Assembly: GCA_020809705.1 (NCBI GenBank)
Contig: CP085834.1
Span: 3,224,001-3,288,000 of the forward strand
DNA length: 64,000 nt
Reading direction: 5' to 3'
Origin: Calonectria ilicicola
Lineage: Eukaryota > Ascomycota > Sordariomycetes > Hypocreales > Nectriaceae
This document shows, piece by piece, positions 23,691-34,648 of the stretch. The notes beneath the pieces were generated by a model that saw only the letters and a program-made list of their open reading frames with translations, was not told where the DNA came from and did not search any database. The translations under genes and the position numbers were made by a program. Numbering within the stretch: position 1 is the stretch's first letter; every line of letters begins with the position of its first letter.

Positions 23691-24436
23691 ACCTTAAAAT
23701 TAAAGGTTTAATTATAGTTTTATAGGCTTATTCCAAGCTATAGATAACCTCTTTACTTAACTATGGAAAAGCAACGCTCTATCATTGGCTCTACGAAAAC
23801 CTCCATTATTATATACATTATCTAGCTGTATAAAGTTGGTCTTTCTATAAAGCTTGGTGAGAGCTGTGGTAAAGGTGAGGTTATAAGAGTAAGGTTGATA
23901 ACTCTTTTTCCTAAGGTTGCGCAACGCATAAGCTTCTGTTGTGTTAGAACCTTTTGGTGTTTTGGTTGAGTGGGTTGAAATCTTATACTATTGCATATGA
24001 AATTTCTTTAATTGTTTAGTTATCTTTTAAGGTTAGGGTATTTTAATCTTGTAGTGCACTTGCATTAATAAAAAAAAAAAAACTTGATAAATAAATACTT
24101 TATATAAATGAGAAATATAAGATGATAAAGAGAAGGTAAGATATGAAACTGGACGTGATAGCGACTTGCCAAGGTGAGTTATGGGACTTGCGAGAGAGGA
24201 TTAGAGTAGAGGCTATCGTTAACTGGCAGTGCACATGACCGAGGTCTTGTTCATCAATCTTCAATTCGGCGTATGCAAACACTTATCGACTGACAACACT
24301 ACGTTGACAAACACAAACAAGTACAAAAGTGTTGGGAACAGCCGTCTGGCGCCTTCAAGTGTGTCTCGCAGCTTTTGGTAGGCGCGCTCAAGCTTGGACC
24401 CACGCAGCGATGGGCGGCGGCAATGATCCAGTCACT
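23691..24436. other. AT-rich degenerate DNA, no gene
   Basis: Highly AT-biased sequence with a poly-A run near 24068-24081, consistent with repeat-induced mutation of a duplicated segment. No coding signal. Confidence 0.5.
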
Positions 24437-25716
24437 CTATTGTTTCTTCTCCCTCTTAATGGTGATGAAATCATTCTCGAACTCCTCCGATTGCCGCTTT
24501 TTGGCCATTGCGTCCGCAATCATTTGCTACAGATCAGATTGTTAGTTCCATGCTCGTATATTCACCAAGGGCATTTGACATACTTTGACATCGGCCTTGG
24601 CCTTGGCCTCAATCGCTTCTAAGTCCTGTGGGTTCAGTGAGTTTTTAAGACATTGCGAGGATATGTAAAAAGTATAATCACTTACTGCTAGCTGCTTCTT
24701 CCAAGACTAGTCGCATGAATCGTGTCAGCCAATTGATAATCTTCCCAAATAAGGGAATCAGGAAAAGAGAACACGTACAAGACACTTTTCAATACAATCC
24801 TAATTTAAGTTAGTTTGCCTGTATAATTCATGAGGAAGGTATCACACCTGTCTCTCTTTTTCCCAAGCCTTTATATCACAGCATGTCAGCTAATTCATTC
24901 TTGTAATAGTACACAACTTACTCGGCTGGCAACAATGGCCTCCTGATTCTAATGTTAGCCAATGAGTTTTGGTAAAATGATTGATCGTACTCACTCCTAG
25001 TTTTTCTTTCCAATACTATGGCGTTTTAGTGTTGAGCAATGGCAATCACTGCGACGCGAAAGATACTTGCCTCCAATTTTTCCTCCGCAAACTATCAGAA
25101 ATTAATATGCCATCGATTTGTGCATTTTCTGATATTGAAGCAACATGAAAGCTCACCTCTTTGGTACCATACTATATGTGTTAAATGTTAACTAAGCCAG
25201 AACATATCGTGTATTATTTGGGGTCCAGTGAACCACTTACGAGAGGGTAGTTCTATTTGCAACATTAGTTTGCTTTGTGAGCTACCAGGTGCGTGTATTG
25301 TCTGAACTTACCTGTGATTGACGGGCGGGAGCAGTAGATGGGGGGGTCTGGGTAGTTGCTGGTTAGCATCCCTTCTTATCTAGAAGATCATAGCGGTCAT
25401 AACGTGATGTAAATCGCGAGATACATCGCAGCTGGGGCAACAAAGCCAAAGACGTGCTTGGGAGGTGGGATCCGTTTGGTGGATGGCCAATAATCGCTGT
25501 GTCAAGGTAAAGGGTAGGTTTTTATGTAGCATACAGGACGAGAACGAGTAAGGACAAAGTAAAAACATGTTCAATGAACAATGTTGAAAATATTTGGATT
25601 CAGACGATCAAGGATGAACCTAGGACGTTTACTTACTGGGAGATGTGCGCGCTACAGCTGGTGTTCAGTATCAGAAGACCTAGTAAGAACAACGGAGAAT
25701 CACGTACTCTCGGCAT
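24437..25716 (-). CDS. Gene B: mini-exon heptad coiled-coil gene
   Basis: I do not recognise this family. Exons in order: 25708-25716 (ATG exon, MPR), 25637-25651 (RAHLP), 25312-25358 (Pro/Thr-rich, ending ARQSQ), 25241-25252 (NYPL), 25157-25171 (YGTKE), 25071-25091 (FAEEKLE, GC donor), 24995-25015 (YWKEKLG), 24922-24948 (NQEAIVASR), 24848-24868 (AWEKERQ), 24779-24799 (DCIEKCL), 24686-24706 (SWKKQLA), 24584-24625 (14 residues), 24437-24526 (29 residues and stop). Introns from the third exon on are 46-72 nt, longer than most exons they separate. From NYPL on, every exon is phase 0; the repeated 21-nt size makes one heptad per exon, with Trp at position 2 and Leu or Cys at position 6 in several. 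Product: a Pro-rich N-terminus plus a charged coiled coil of about 130 residues. A further exon between 25358 and 25637 is possible. Gene A has matching exons; the flank of locus C matches too. Confidence 0.72.
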
Positions 25717-27293
25717 TTTTCTTGAAGATGTGGGGCGAAGTGAAAAATTTTGTCGGAAGCTAAATTACCCCCAGTTAAAGTAGAATCGAGTGACAGCGTA
25801 GAGGGAAAGGTATTGGTCGTATCCGATCTATCCTTTGCTTCAACGATCGTAAGGACGTGCTCGATCTTGTGGCTTTAGTTGAATAAAGCTGTGGCTTCAA
25901 GCGGTGGAAGTACTTTTTCGCTCTAAATGCAGATGTGTAGCTTGCAGCGATTGAGAGGAGGTGTTGTGATGATGAGAGGGATTGGAGTTTTAACCTGGGT
26001 GAAAAGCCTGCTGCTTTTATTTACGGGTATAGATAGATCTCTGGCTGCATTTTTAGGTTTCCAAGCGTCTTTGAACTCAAGGGCATTTAGGCTTCTGTGC
26101 TTGCTCAGAACCGGAGCTAATAGAAACCGTAGCTGATGAAGGAGTGAGGTATGGCCTCGCATTTGGTCAGGCGACATGCCGCGAGAATTTTTTGAAATGA
26201 GAATGGAGAAAGGATTGAGGATATTGTTGGATGGATTGGTGAAAGAAGGGAAAATCACGCATGGGTAAAATTCTGATTTCACTTGCATCACTGAAAAAAG
26301 AAGGTTTTAATGCTTGGTAAATCACTTGCAGTCATCGAGATGATTCAGAGGGATGCTAGTTTGGTGTGCAAGGTTTGCCATTACTCCAGAGCATAACCCA
26401 AAATTCACGTCAGACGACAACACAAAGCGGTACATTATGCATGTACGTTTCTGACTACCAAGAATCCTGGGATATTCAAGTCATGTTTTGTTTGCTGGGT
26501 ATCGAAGCAGGCAGGATTGCCACTGGCCTGTTCAGTGGCTCTTTTAATCTCCGAGCTGAATTCTTCACTCAACTTCTGTATCCACATATCGCTTCACATT
26601 TGCATCATGGCACCATGCTGGTCGCTTTACATGTCTATTCATGATGCCTTTGCCCCGGAAGGTGCTGCAGTCCTTGTGTGGTAATGGTCAAATGTTCCTT
26701 CATGATGGTCTCACCTGGAGCGAGGTTGAGTTGATTTGATACCTGAGCTTAGCCACCACACTAGCAAATGCGTGCACGACTAGGATGGGCAATCTCAATG
26801 GACCCTTGCTGGGTGTAGCCGAGCCTCACACGGGTAACTGACATTGACCAACAAGCGGTGCTGACTGCATGGACAGCTCATGCTTGGGGCCGTGCCGCGA
26901 CCTCCCAATCCAAGCACAATTCCCACCGCAATTGCTTAGGATGTACAGCAAAAACACAGACACCAACGATTGCCAAGATTTAATAAAGATCCTCAAGAAT
27001 TTTTATCTCAGCTTCTTCTATGAGAACCGCCGATTGCCGAAATGCGTGAAGCATCGACCGCTAGCTTCTAGTTGGGTCCCCACCGACCCGCAGCGCTGCA
27101 TATAACCAACAACAAGCAAATTGCACTGCCCCGGTGGCTGAAACTGGACCTGTATTTTAGCGCCACGTTGGAATCCTTGCGGCAAGGCAGGAGAAATGGC
27201 ATTACTGGGGTATTTAAGAATCCATTTTCACCGTCCTAATTTGTGTGTGGTTGACTTCCCCCCCAAAAAACAGGCCACCATTCGACCTTCGCC
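25717..27293. other. Intergenic; promoter side of gene B
   Basis: Contains the duplicated flank at 25977-26110 and a TATA-like TATTTAAG at 27210-27217, about 80 bp before the membrane-protein start. Small frames (25923-26291 minus, 26366-26644 plus) are not supported. Confidence 0.5.
25977..26110 (+). repeat. Duplicated flank, copy 2 (less mutated)
   Basis: Counterpart of 23557-23690 on the upstream side of gene B. Retains more G/C than copy 1. Confidence 0.55.
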
Positions 27294-28373
27294 ATGGAGA
27301 TAACAATTTTGTCTGTCATATGGATCGTTCTTAATATTATTCTTTTAGTTCCTTTGGCAGTTGTCGTAAGTGTGGATGTTCTGCCAAACAATTTGCAATG
27401 CTAATAATAAACTATCAAGCTCACTTACGCTATCAGTGAGGTCCACCTAGTCCTGGCTTCCGTTGCGAATCTAGACGAGCCGACCTACGAACCTCTTGAC
27501 CTAGGCCAGATTGCCGACCGAGATGATGAAGGAGTTTCATCACGAGTCAGAAAAGACGACCCTGAGACTGTTGAGCGAGGCCAGATTGACGGTCAAGATG
27601 ATCATGAACCTTCGCCCCCATACGACGAAGATAATTCCCGGCCTCGCGTGGACAGGTTCTCGTTCCTATCCATGGTCCGCCTGCTCTGTTCGCCTCGGAA
27701 GTGGCTTTCAATTTCTCGAGGATTTGGCTGGTATCTTCCATGGATTATGGTAACGGGCTCAATGGACTTTGCGGCTCCTAAGCTCCCTTTCGTTGTGGGA
27801 TTCCCAGCCCAGGTTGCCATGCCATTGGTTCTTATCCCACTTCACACTCTCTGGATTCATACTATCCTTACTCCTTCAAGCTCCAGACCTTTCTGGAGAC
27901 GCATCGCACCTATAGGAAAGACGTTCAAAGCGGTGTTGCTTCCTATGTTCATTTATTCGATAACACAGGCCATAACAGAACACACCATTTCATACGTCGC
28001 TGGCGATAGCTCCAGCATTCTCGATCCAAGCCAGATCAACCCACAGAGACAGATGATGATTTCCCTCCTCAGAATTATACAAGTGATCATACTTTTCCCA
28101 GCAAACTTGCTGCTTGTGCGCGTCGAAGCGTCTCTCCTTCCGCATGCTGAGCCGACCATCCTGTCTCTAGATCCAGCTTTATCTAATGACCAATTTAAAC
28201 GCGGATATATGAACTTAATTGAAGCTTGGGAATCTACCAAATGGGCTTTGGTGGCTGATGTAGCATGCGTTTATTTAAAGATCATCGCTATTACCGCGGT
28301 GACGGCGGCTGTTGTCGGGACTTTGGATGGTATATTATATATTCTCCTTGTCCATGTACCATCTGAAGCTTGA
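27294..28373 (+). CDS. Multi-pass membrane protein, 341 aa
   Basis: Two exons (27294-27365, 27420-28373) join in phase 0. Residues 3-24 form a strong hydrophobic helix (signal anchor), followed by an acidic, Asp/Glu-rich soluble stretch to about residue 100. Four or five further hydrophobic segments follow: near WYLPWIMVTG, VAMPLVLIPLHTLW, AVLLPMFIYSITQ, IIQVIILFPANLLLV and a C-terminal ITAVTAAVVG...YILLV. No transporter or enzyme signature is visible and I do not recognise the family. A TATA-like box lies about 80 bp upstream. Codon composition is unremarkable. Likely endomembrane or plasma membrane. Confidence 0.75.
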
Positions 28374-29905
28374 ATGGAGCCTGACTCATCCAAATTTATC
28401 AAAAAAATAAAGAGTCAAGGTTAAGGAAGCGCGACGGTAGGATTCACGATGTATTCTGGTGGACTTTCGTGGCAGGCGGAGTCGGCACCAAAGAGTGAGG
28501 TCGCATCTGTCATAAAACGGTGCGAAATAGGTTTTGATCCGCGTTCAGCACGTTACTACTACAACTATTAAATCCTATTACAATGAAAACTAAATAATCG
28601 CTTATTGAATTTACCTAAACAAATCCAAATTTCCTTAAATAGTACTTCGTGAAATAGGGAAGCTAGATACTTCGACATTAAAGTAAGAAAGACTCCTTGG
28701 ACATGGGATACATTATTATGATCGTTTTAATCAGTAAATATTAGAAGAATTTTATAAAGAGTAAAAGTTTGACAGGAAGATTAGCCCAATGCCATAATTC
28801 TACTCGATTTACATATTTTGTGCTGCTTGGGGAGCTGGGAATGGTCGAGCAACTCATGGCAGCTCCCTCCCCCCCCAAAGAAACGCCTGCCGCCTGCCAG
28901 GAATATGCTCATGCAGAGAAAAAGAGAGCTTGATTTTCAGAGGCGCTAATTTCTTTGTTCAAAAAGCCTTGCGCATTGAAGGTGGTAGATCGTTTATCAC
29001 TCAATCGAATAGTAGTTGGTCGCCCACCATCACCTATGACAAAAGCAAGATGGGCTGAAGGCCAACCCAATAACTTTTCAGCAATGCCAGACCGGCTTCA
29101 TAATCCTGTATAATTTTTCATCCGATAGCTAGCATAGGTAATGTGGCTTTCTTGGGTGCAGATTTAGTAATGCATCTGAGAGCCTAATTTAAAATTTCTG
29201 TCAGCAGCTCCCAGTCAAAACCACCCCATGACCCTTCTTTCCAAGAATCCTTTTGCGTTCTCATTTTCACTTAGATCTGATTAAATTGTTTTCCACTATT
29301 GCAGCAGACCAAATGGGTGCTTACCGCAAAACCCGCCCTTCATAGAAAAGAATTCGGACAGTCCACTATGGAGTCTTTGTTGGCGGAACACCAAGAGACA
29401 CGAACACGTGTAACATTTGGGTTTCTCGCTCGACAATGGAGAAAGACTTGGAGAGATGTCATGCAAGACATCAAAGTTACCAAATCCACAAAATGGATAG
29501 GGGGGATTATTTGGACGCTTTACCTTTGAATTAATGAACAGAGAGTAGTGATATCCTCAAGTCTCGGGGCTTTTTGTGCTGTGTCAGGAGAGTCAATCTG
29601 AAATTCATGTTGAGTAAGAGAGTAAGCTGCTTAAAATTGAACTCAAATCCCACATTGTTCCCATTTGACCCCCAAAATGTCATTTTTCCATCATTTTTAT
29701 ATAATTTCAAAGGTCCTATCCAATTGCGCCAGTTATTGACTTCTAATATTCTCTTCTGGTGTTGCTTGAGAGGTTGTATGACAATGGACTGATAGAAAAT
29801 AGAGAAACCATACACTGCTTCAAATCAATAACCTGTAATTTCGTCTATATTTCTTTCTATTTATTTATCTATTCATCTATTTTCTTTTCTTACAGTCTAA
29901 TGTCT
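28374..29905. other. Intergenic, no supported gene
   Basis: AT-rich around 28560-28770. Short frames on both strands (29299-29529 plus, 29531-29815 minus) lack recognisable features. Confidence 0.5.
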
Positions 29906-30883
29906 TCATTGTGCAGAATGCTGGTGTCCTAGAGACTGAAAAACGAATCCTGCAAGAATGGCAAGAATAGAAACTGCATAAACCAAACCCAAGTCCTTTG
30001 CAACGCTGACAGATTTATTCTGATGAATAAGGAAAACAGTAAATAGTAGTCCTGTCGACGAACCGAAAACAGAAAAGCAGAAAAAGTAAACTCCTGCGCC
30101 CAATAATACACCGGTTGCCGCGAGAAGTCCAAAAATAAAACAAGCGAGAATTGCCAAGATAGCTTCAATATGTTTCCGAAATAGAACCGCCATTCCTTTG
30201 ACTCCGGATTGAAGGTCGTCGTGGATGTCTGGTAGGGCATATAAAATATCGTAAAACACAACCAGTAGAAGAATCGCAAATGTCAAGCTGCAAGTCGGGA
30301 GAAAAAACATCGGGCATAGAGCCGACATCCCCAATGAATATGCTGATAAAGGAACGGTTGTAGCGAAGGACATTCCGAGAATTACTTGAGGAAAGTTGGT
30401 GAAGCGTTTGCCAAACGGATAAATGAGGCCCAGTGCAGTGATGAGCAGACCACATACAGTACACTGGAAGGGCATAGATTGAAGAAACAAAAACGCAGCA
30501 GCTGTAAGTGCCAGCGTGACAATCTGTCCCTGTAATGTGGACACAGCACCGCGTGCAACAGGCCGGTTGCAGCAACGGGTTGTTTGCCGATCAAAGTCCT
30601 GGTCGACTGTGTCATTCCACGCGCAGCCTGCGCTTCGAGTGAAGAAAGCCCATAAGAAAAGCATGACAAGTCGGTGCACCATCGTGGAAGCTGGAATAGT
30701 CACCGACAGCGCTAACTGCGCGTATAAAAGGCCGACGAGAAGTGGAAAATATATGAGGTATAGACCATGTGGGCGTTCTAGCCGAATTAATTCAGCGTAT
30801 GGAACCCATGACGTCGGAAGTTTAGATAAAATCCCTTTTGTTGGAGGGCGATATACCCCGTCGAAGGGACTGGAGATTGCCAT
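29906..30883 (-). CDS. UbiA-family prenyltransferase
   Basis: An intronless frame of 325 residues from the ATG at 30883 (MAISSPFDGVYRPP). The UbiA signature is present: the first Asp motif in NDTVDQDFDRQTTR with the following NRPVARG, and the second in DILYALPDIHDD. Eight or so hydrophobic helices cover the protein. The family transfers prenyl chains to aromatic acceptors in ubiquinone, haem or meroterpenoid synthesis. Many fungal COQ2 enzymes have a longer mitochondrial presequence and a Gln before the second Asp motif (YAxQDxxDD); this protein has Pro instead and starts close to LERPHGLYLIYFP, more like the secondary-metabolism branch. No polyketide synthase or terpene cyclase is adjacent, so it appears orphaned. 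Substrate unknown. Confidence 0.88.
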   Translation of the reverse strand: MAISSPFDGVYRPPTKGILSKLPTSWVPYAELIRLERPHGLYLIYFPLLVGLLYAQLALSVTIPASTMVHRLVMLFLWAFFTRSAGCAWNDTVDQDFDRQTTRCCNRPVARGAVSTLQGQIVTLALTAAAFLFLQSMPFQCTVCGLLITALGLIYPFGKRFTNFPQVILGMSFATTVPLSAYSLGMSALCPMFFLPTCSLTFAILLLVVFYDILYALPDIHDDLQSGVKGMAVLFRKHIEAILAILACFIFGLLAATGVLLGAGVYFFCFSVFGSSTGLLFTVFLIHQNKSVSVAKDLGLVYAVSILAILAGFVFQSLGHQHSAQ

Positions 30884-32982
30884 TGACTCAACGAGTTTGT
30901 ATGGTTGGCCAGTCAAGTCAGACGCTAAGAGTTGGATTTCGAGCAGAGTATTGCGTGAAATAGCAACTAAAAGAGGGACTCTGCAATTTCTGCGAGAAAT
31001 TCAATCAAAAAAAAAAAAGAGAAAATTCGAATGATTATTTCAATGTTCTGCCAACTGACATTGGCAATTGCGTAGTTAAAACGTAGACACACATTCGCTC
31101 AGACTTCCCGGACAGCAGCCAAATTTAAATATCTCAGAGACAAGAGTCAAGCTCCGCCATGACCTTGGGGGCCGAACATCATTGTTCACGACGTTATACC
31201 ATTCAGGCGACAATGGCCGACGTTTAGCTGAGATTGGCGTTAATCCGCGATGGTGTGAGCGCTTGTGTCTGCCTCATTTCGTATCAAAGGTTCCCACGTG
31301 ACGGCTGCGGATCATGTTGCCTGGGTGGCGGGTCGTTTAAGCATTCTGATTGTTTTGAATTCCGCTTGTCATGACCGCAGCTTTCAACCCTGCGTCGAAT
31401 CAATTGCGCCGGTGTTGCCTGGCGACTTGAGTGTATTAACCGACCCACATACATTTTGCACAAAGTCCAAGCCACCAACCAACCAATAACTGCACGATGT
31501 GTCTATTTTCAGACCAACATACACATTTATTCTTTAGAAGATCCTAGGCAAGGCGAAGCTCAGCCTAATATCTTCAAAATTCCTTCTGGATCGGTCGTAC
31601 ATAGAGCTGCGCTTCTCGACGCCAAGCAACTGGACGCATTATTTTACCCCATTCGTCAAATGCCCCACACTCTTGCATTGCCACTCTTCCTATCTCCTTG
31701 GGGGCCACTTGTTACCGTCTTACACTTGTCATAACCAACTTCGGGTGCCTTTTACATGTGTTTAAGGTGAGTCAACGACGTCGCAAAAATGACTCTTAAA
31801 GCCTGGTGATGTACTGAGTTCGTAGCATTGATGACAATTAGCAAAGTTTAGGCACCAATGTTTCCTAGGTAAACCCAGGGCTGTCGACATATCCAAGGTG
31901 TTGAAAATTCTTTCGGCGACTGTATAAACAGTTAAAGTTTCGTATCTGACAGAAAGAGGTCGAGGGTTGAAATGGCTACTAAAATGTACATTTTGCGAGG
32001 GCAGGGCAGGCTTTCATTGTCACACCCCATAGATTAGCTCAGCAGTCTAGCCTAAACTGGGTGGGAAATAAGGATAACTAGGATGATGAGGCCATTTCAG
32101 GCTTTTCGCGGTGGATCTCAAAACGGTCCAAGCGGGGCACAGAAAACATAAGACACTGAACCCTAGGACCCTAATAAAATAAAAATATCCTAAATTTATT
32201 TATTTAATACCTAACCGGCTTATTATATGAAATGACCTAAGGGGATATAGTTGATTGAAAGTAACATATCTAGTTATAATAACTCAGCAGTAAAGTAGAT
32301 TTGTAGGTTGCTGGGTGCTTTGCTTGGTGCCTCATGTTTTTCTTGTCCCCAGCTTTCGGCCATAGCAATCGTGGCTGTTATGATCATCGTGATCAACAGA
32401 ATCAATCGCCAGATTGGCGGCCTCCGGCTTCGGGGTCATAAGGTTCGATCGACATAACCGTCACTTAGCCCGGATGCTCAGTTGGCTGTACCCGGCAGGG
32501 CCCCTGGTCAATAGATAAGGAAGGCTCGTGCGTTGTTTAGTCTGGTGCTTTGGAGCCGACTGTGGCTGTGGCCATCTTCCTATTATCTTTATCCCGATAC
32601 CGGCTACTCCAAGCATCTGACTGTAACAGCCGTCTGTTTGAGCAATTGAGACCACTTGTAAGTGTGACATATTCCCAAGTAGAGACGAGATAGTTTAGTC
32701 TAAGATCGGCAGCATGATCTTGATGCTGATATGTACCCGCAGAGCACGAGATTTGCGGCCCTCAGTAACTGTTCGAGAAATATCATGAAGCAAATGCCTG
32801 CCGATTTTTGCTTTTTTTTTGTACGCTGTGGCTGATCGTTGTCACGTGAATCAGTTCAACTCTCCAACCCCCCGCATTTTCCAAGTCACGATGTTGCGGT
32901 GAGGTTCTTCGCGTCAATTCACATTGAATATCTGCACCAGCATCAATATGACAACGGATCTATCCGAAAACTCTCCTTTGGC
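30884..32982. other. Intergenic, no supported gene
   Basis: Includes an A-rich run at 31006-31020 near the UbiA 5' side. Frames at 31265-31489, 31456-31734 and 32461-32670 are unsupported. An AT-rich patch lies at 32165-32290. Confidence 0.5.
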
Positions 32983-34158
32983 ATGCCCAGCATGGGTCTG
33001 GTCCAACTGCTCCAATGTCCAGTAAGAAGACCCCTTCACAAACGGCTTGGTCTACAATGCTCACAAATCAGTATTGCCAAAGATCGGTCCTGGTTCAATG
33101 ACGACTATACTCCCTTCGAATCTTTTATCACCCCAGTTCATTTTGCGGGCAGTAAATCAAAGGTTGTGGGTATTGGTTCTGTGACACTGCGAACCAAAAA
33201 CTCGCCCCATAGGTCTGGCCCAAGTTCCCGCGGCAGTATCGTTCTCAAGCGTGTACTGCACGTCCCCAGCGCGTTTTGCAATATAATTGGGCAAGATATT
33301 ACGAGGGACTACATAATTACGACACATACTGGCCGTGATAGCGCCGGAACAATTACCAGCATTTCCGATGGCCATGCTGTGGCTTACTTTAAGCCTGCGA
33401 CCCAGCTGTTGCAAGTTCGGCTCACTGGCCCCCCCGTTGGGCCAAAGGTCGGTCCATCGCCTTTCAAACCGTCTGGTAAATATATGATTAGTGCCAGATG
33501 GCCAGAAGATGAGCAGAGCAGGTTTGCAGCACGGCAGTCGTCTCAAGCCCACAACCCTACCACTCATAAAAGCCTCACACCTAGTGAAAAGTCTTGGTTA
33601 AAGAGTCACTATGGAAACGAATATAAATTCCTTCAGTCATATGGACTGAGCATTTACAAAGACGATGATCGTGAAGAGGGCCGCAGCATTTTACGGACCA
33701 TCATGTCCTCTGCCGATGCACTGTCACCAAACGATGATCCTGACGGCGATGATCCGTATAATCTCGGTCCTCATGCGCCTGTTTTCAAGGAGATGTTTTC
33801 CATCAAGCAACTGGATTGGATCAAGAAAAACCATCATGATCCCTTAACCCTCATGCGCCGTTTTTGTTTAAATGTTGACGACCAAAAGGACCGCGAACAG
33901 GTCCAGGCTATTGTGCGTCATTACATGCCAAATGAGGAAGATGGCGAATATAAACAGGTTAAATCCATTATCAGTGCCGTAATGGAGAAGACCGAGGCTC
34001 ACATGGCGATGCTACATGCGATGATGGACAAACTTGAGAGTCAATGCTGGAGCAAGAAACAAATGGAAGATATGCTTGGTACCATCGCCGAAAATTCTAC
34101 CAGTTTCCACAAGGCGACTACGGAGATGATCGACAGCGTACTGGATGAGACATTCTAG
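32983..34158 (+). CDS. Copia pol-derived beta-barrel domain protein
   Basis: The first in-frame ATG (32983) gives 391 residues; the frame is open further upstream without an ATG, so an upstream exon is possible. Residues about 30-135 follow the TNT 1-94-like Pol beta-barrel pattern of Copia polyproteins: DRSWFNDDYTPFESF, then VVGIGSVTLRT, then IVLKRVLHVPSAFCNIIG. The catalytic DSG(A) of the retroelement protease that normally precedes this is missing, and no zinc knuckle, integrase or reverse transcriptase follows. The C-terminal half is instead a charged, mostly helical region with two similar parts (residues near KSWLKSHYGNEYKFLQSYGL and LDWIKKNHHDPLTLMRRFCL). No LTRs are seen. I infer a domesticated, host-type gene; function unknown. 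Confidence 0.7.
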   Translation: MPSMGLVQLLQCPVRRPLHKRLGLQCSQISIAKDRSWFNDDYTPFESFITPVHFAGSKSKVVGIGSVTLRTKNSPHRSGPSSRGSIVLKRVLHVPSAFCNIIGQDITRDYIITTHTGRDSAGTITSISDGHAVAYFKPATQLLQVRLTGPPVGPKVGPSPFKPSGKYMISARWPEDEQSRFAARQSSQAHNPTTHKSLTPSEKSWLKSHYGNEYKFLQSYGLSIYKDDDREEGRSILRTIMSSADALSPNDDPDGDDPYNLGPHAPVFKEMFSIKQLDWIKKNHHDPLTLMRRFCLNVDDQKDREQVQAIVRHYMPNEEDGEYKQVKSIISAVMEKTEAHMAMLHAMMDKLESQCWSKKQMEDMLGTIAENSTSFHKATTEMIDSVLDETF

Positions 34159-34648
34159 GCTTAATATTCGAAGCAAGTGAACATATATTGCGATTAGGAT
34201 TATTGTCTAGATCTTCTAGCCCAGGGCCAGCTCGAGTTTGATGGAGATAGACATTCTCGGATATGAATGAGAGTTGTTTTTTATAGGCAGGAATCAATCT
34301 AAATGGCCATTTTCCTTATTTGCGCCAAGAACTGTCCCATCAGTCACCACAGTAAAATACAGGAGACCTCCTGGCAGTATGCTCGACTATCCTATTCGCA
34401 TATAAGGGCATAAGGGCTTTACGGTCCACTAATTCGAGGAACTAACTTAACATTTCTTTTGAAATGAGCTTAAATGCTAGATCAATAGCTTTGCAAATTT
34501 CTAAAAGTTTTCCTGTATCTAGAAACAAAAATGTACCATCTAGTAGTACCTAAAAATAATTTTATTGGAAATTCAAGGTGAAATTCCAATCAAAGACATC
34601 TTTCACTGCCACCTAGAATTCTATGCCATCTCCGTGCCCAATGATTCA
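34159..34648. other. Intergenic between convergent genes
   Basis: Short 3'-to-3' spacer. No coding signal; AT-rich toward 34440-34570. Confidence 0.6.
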
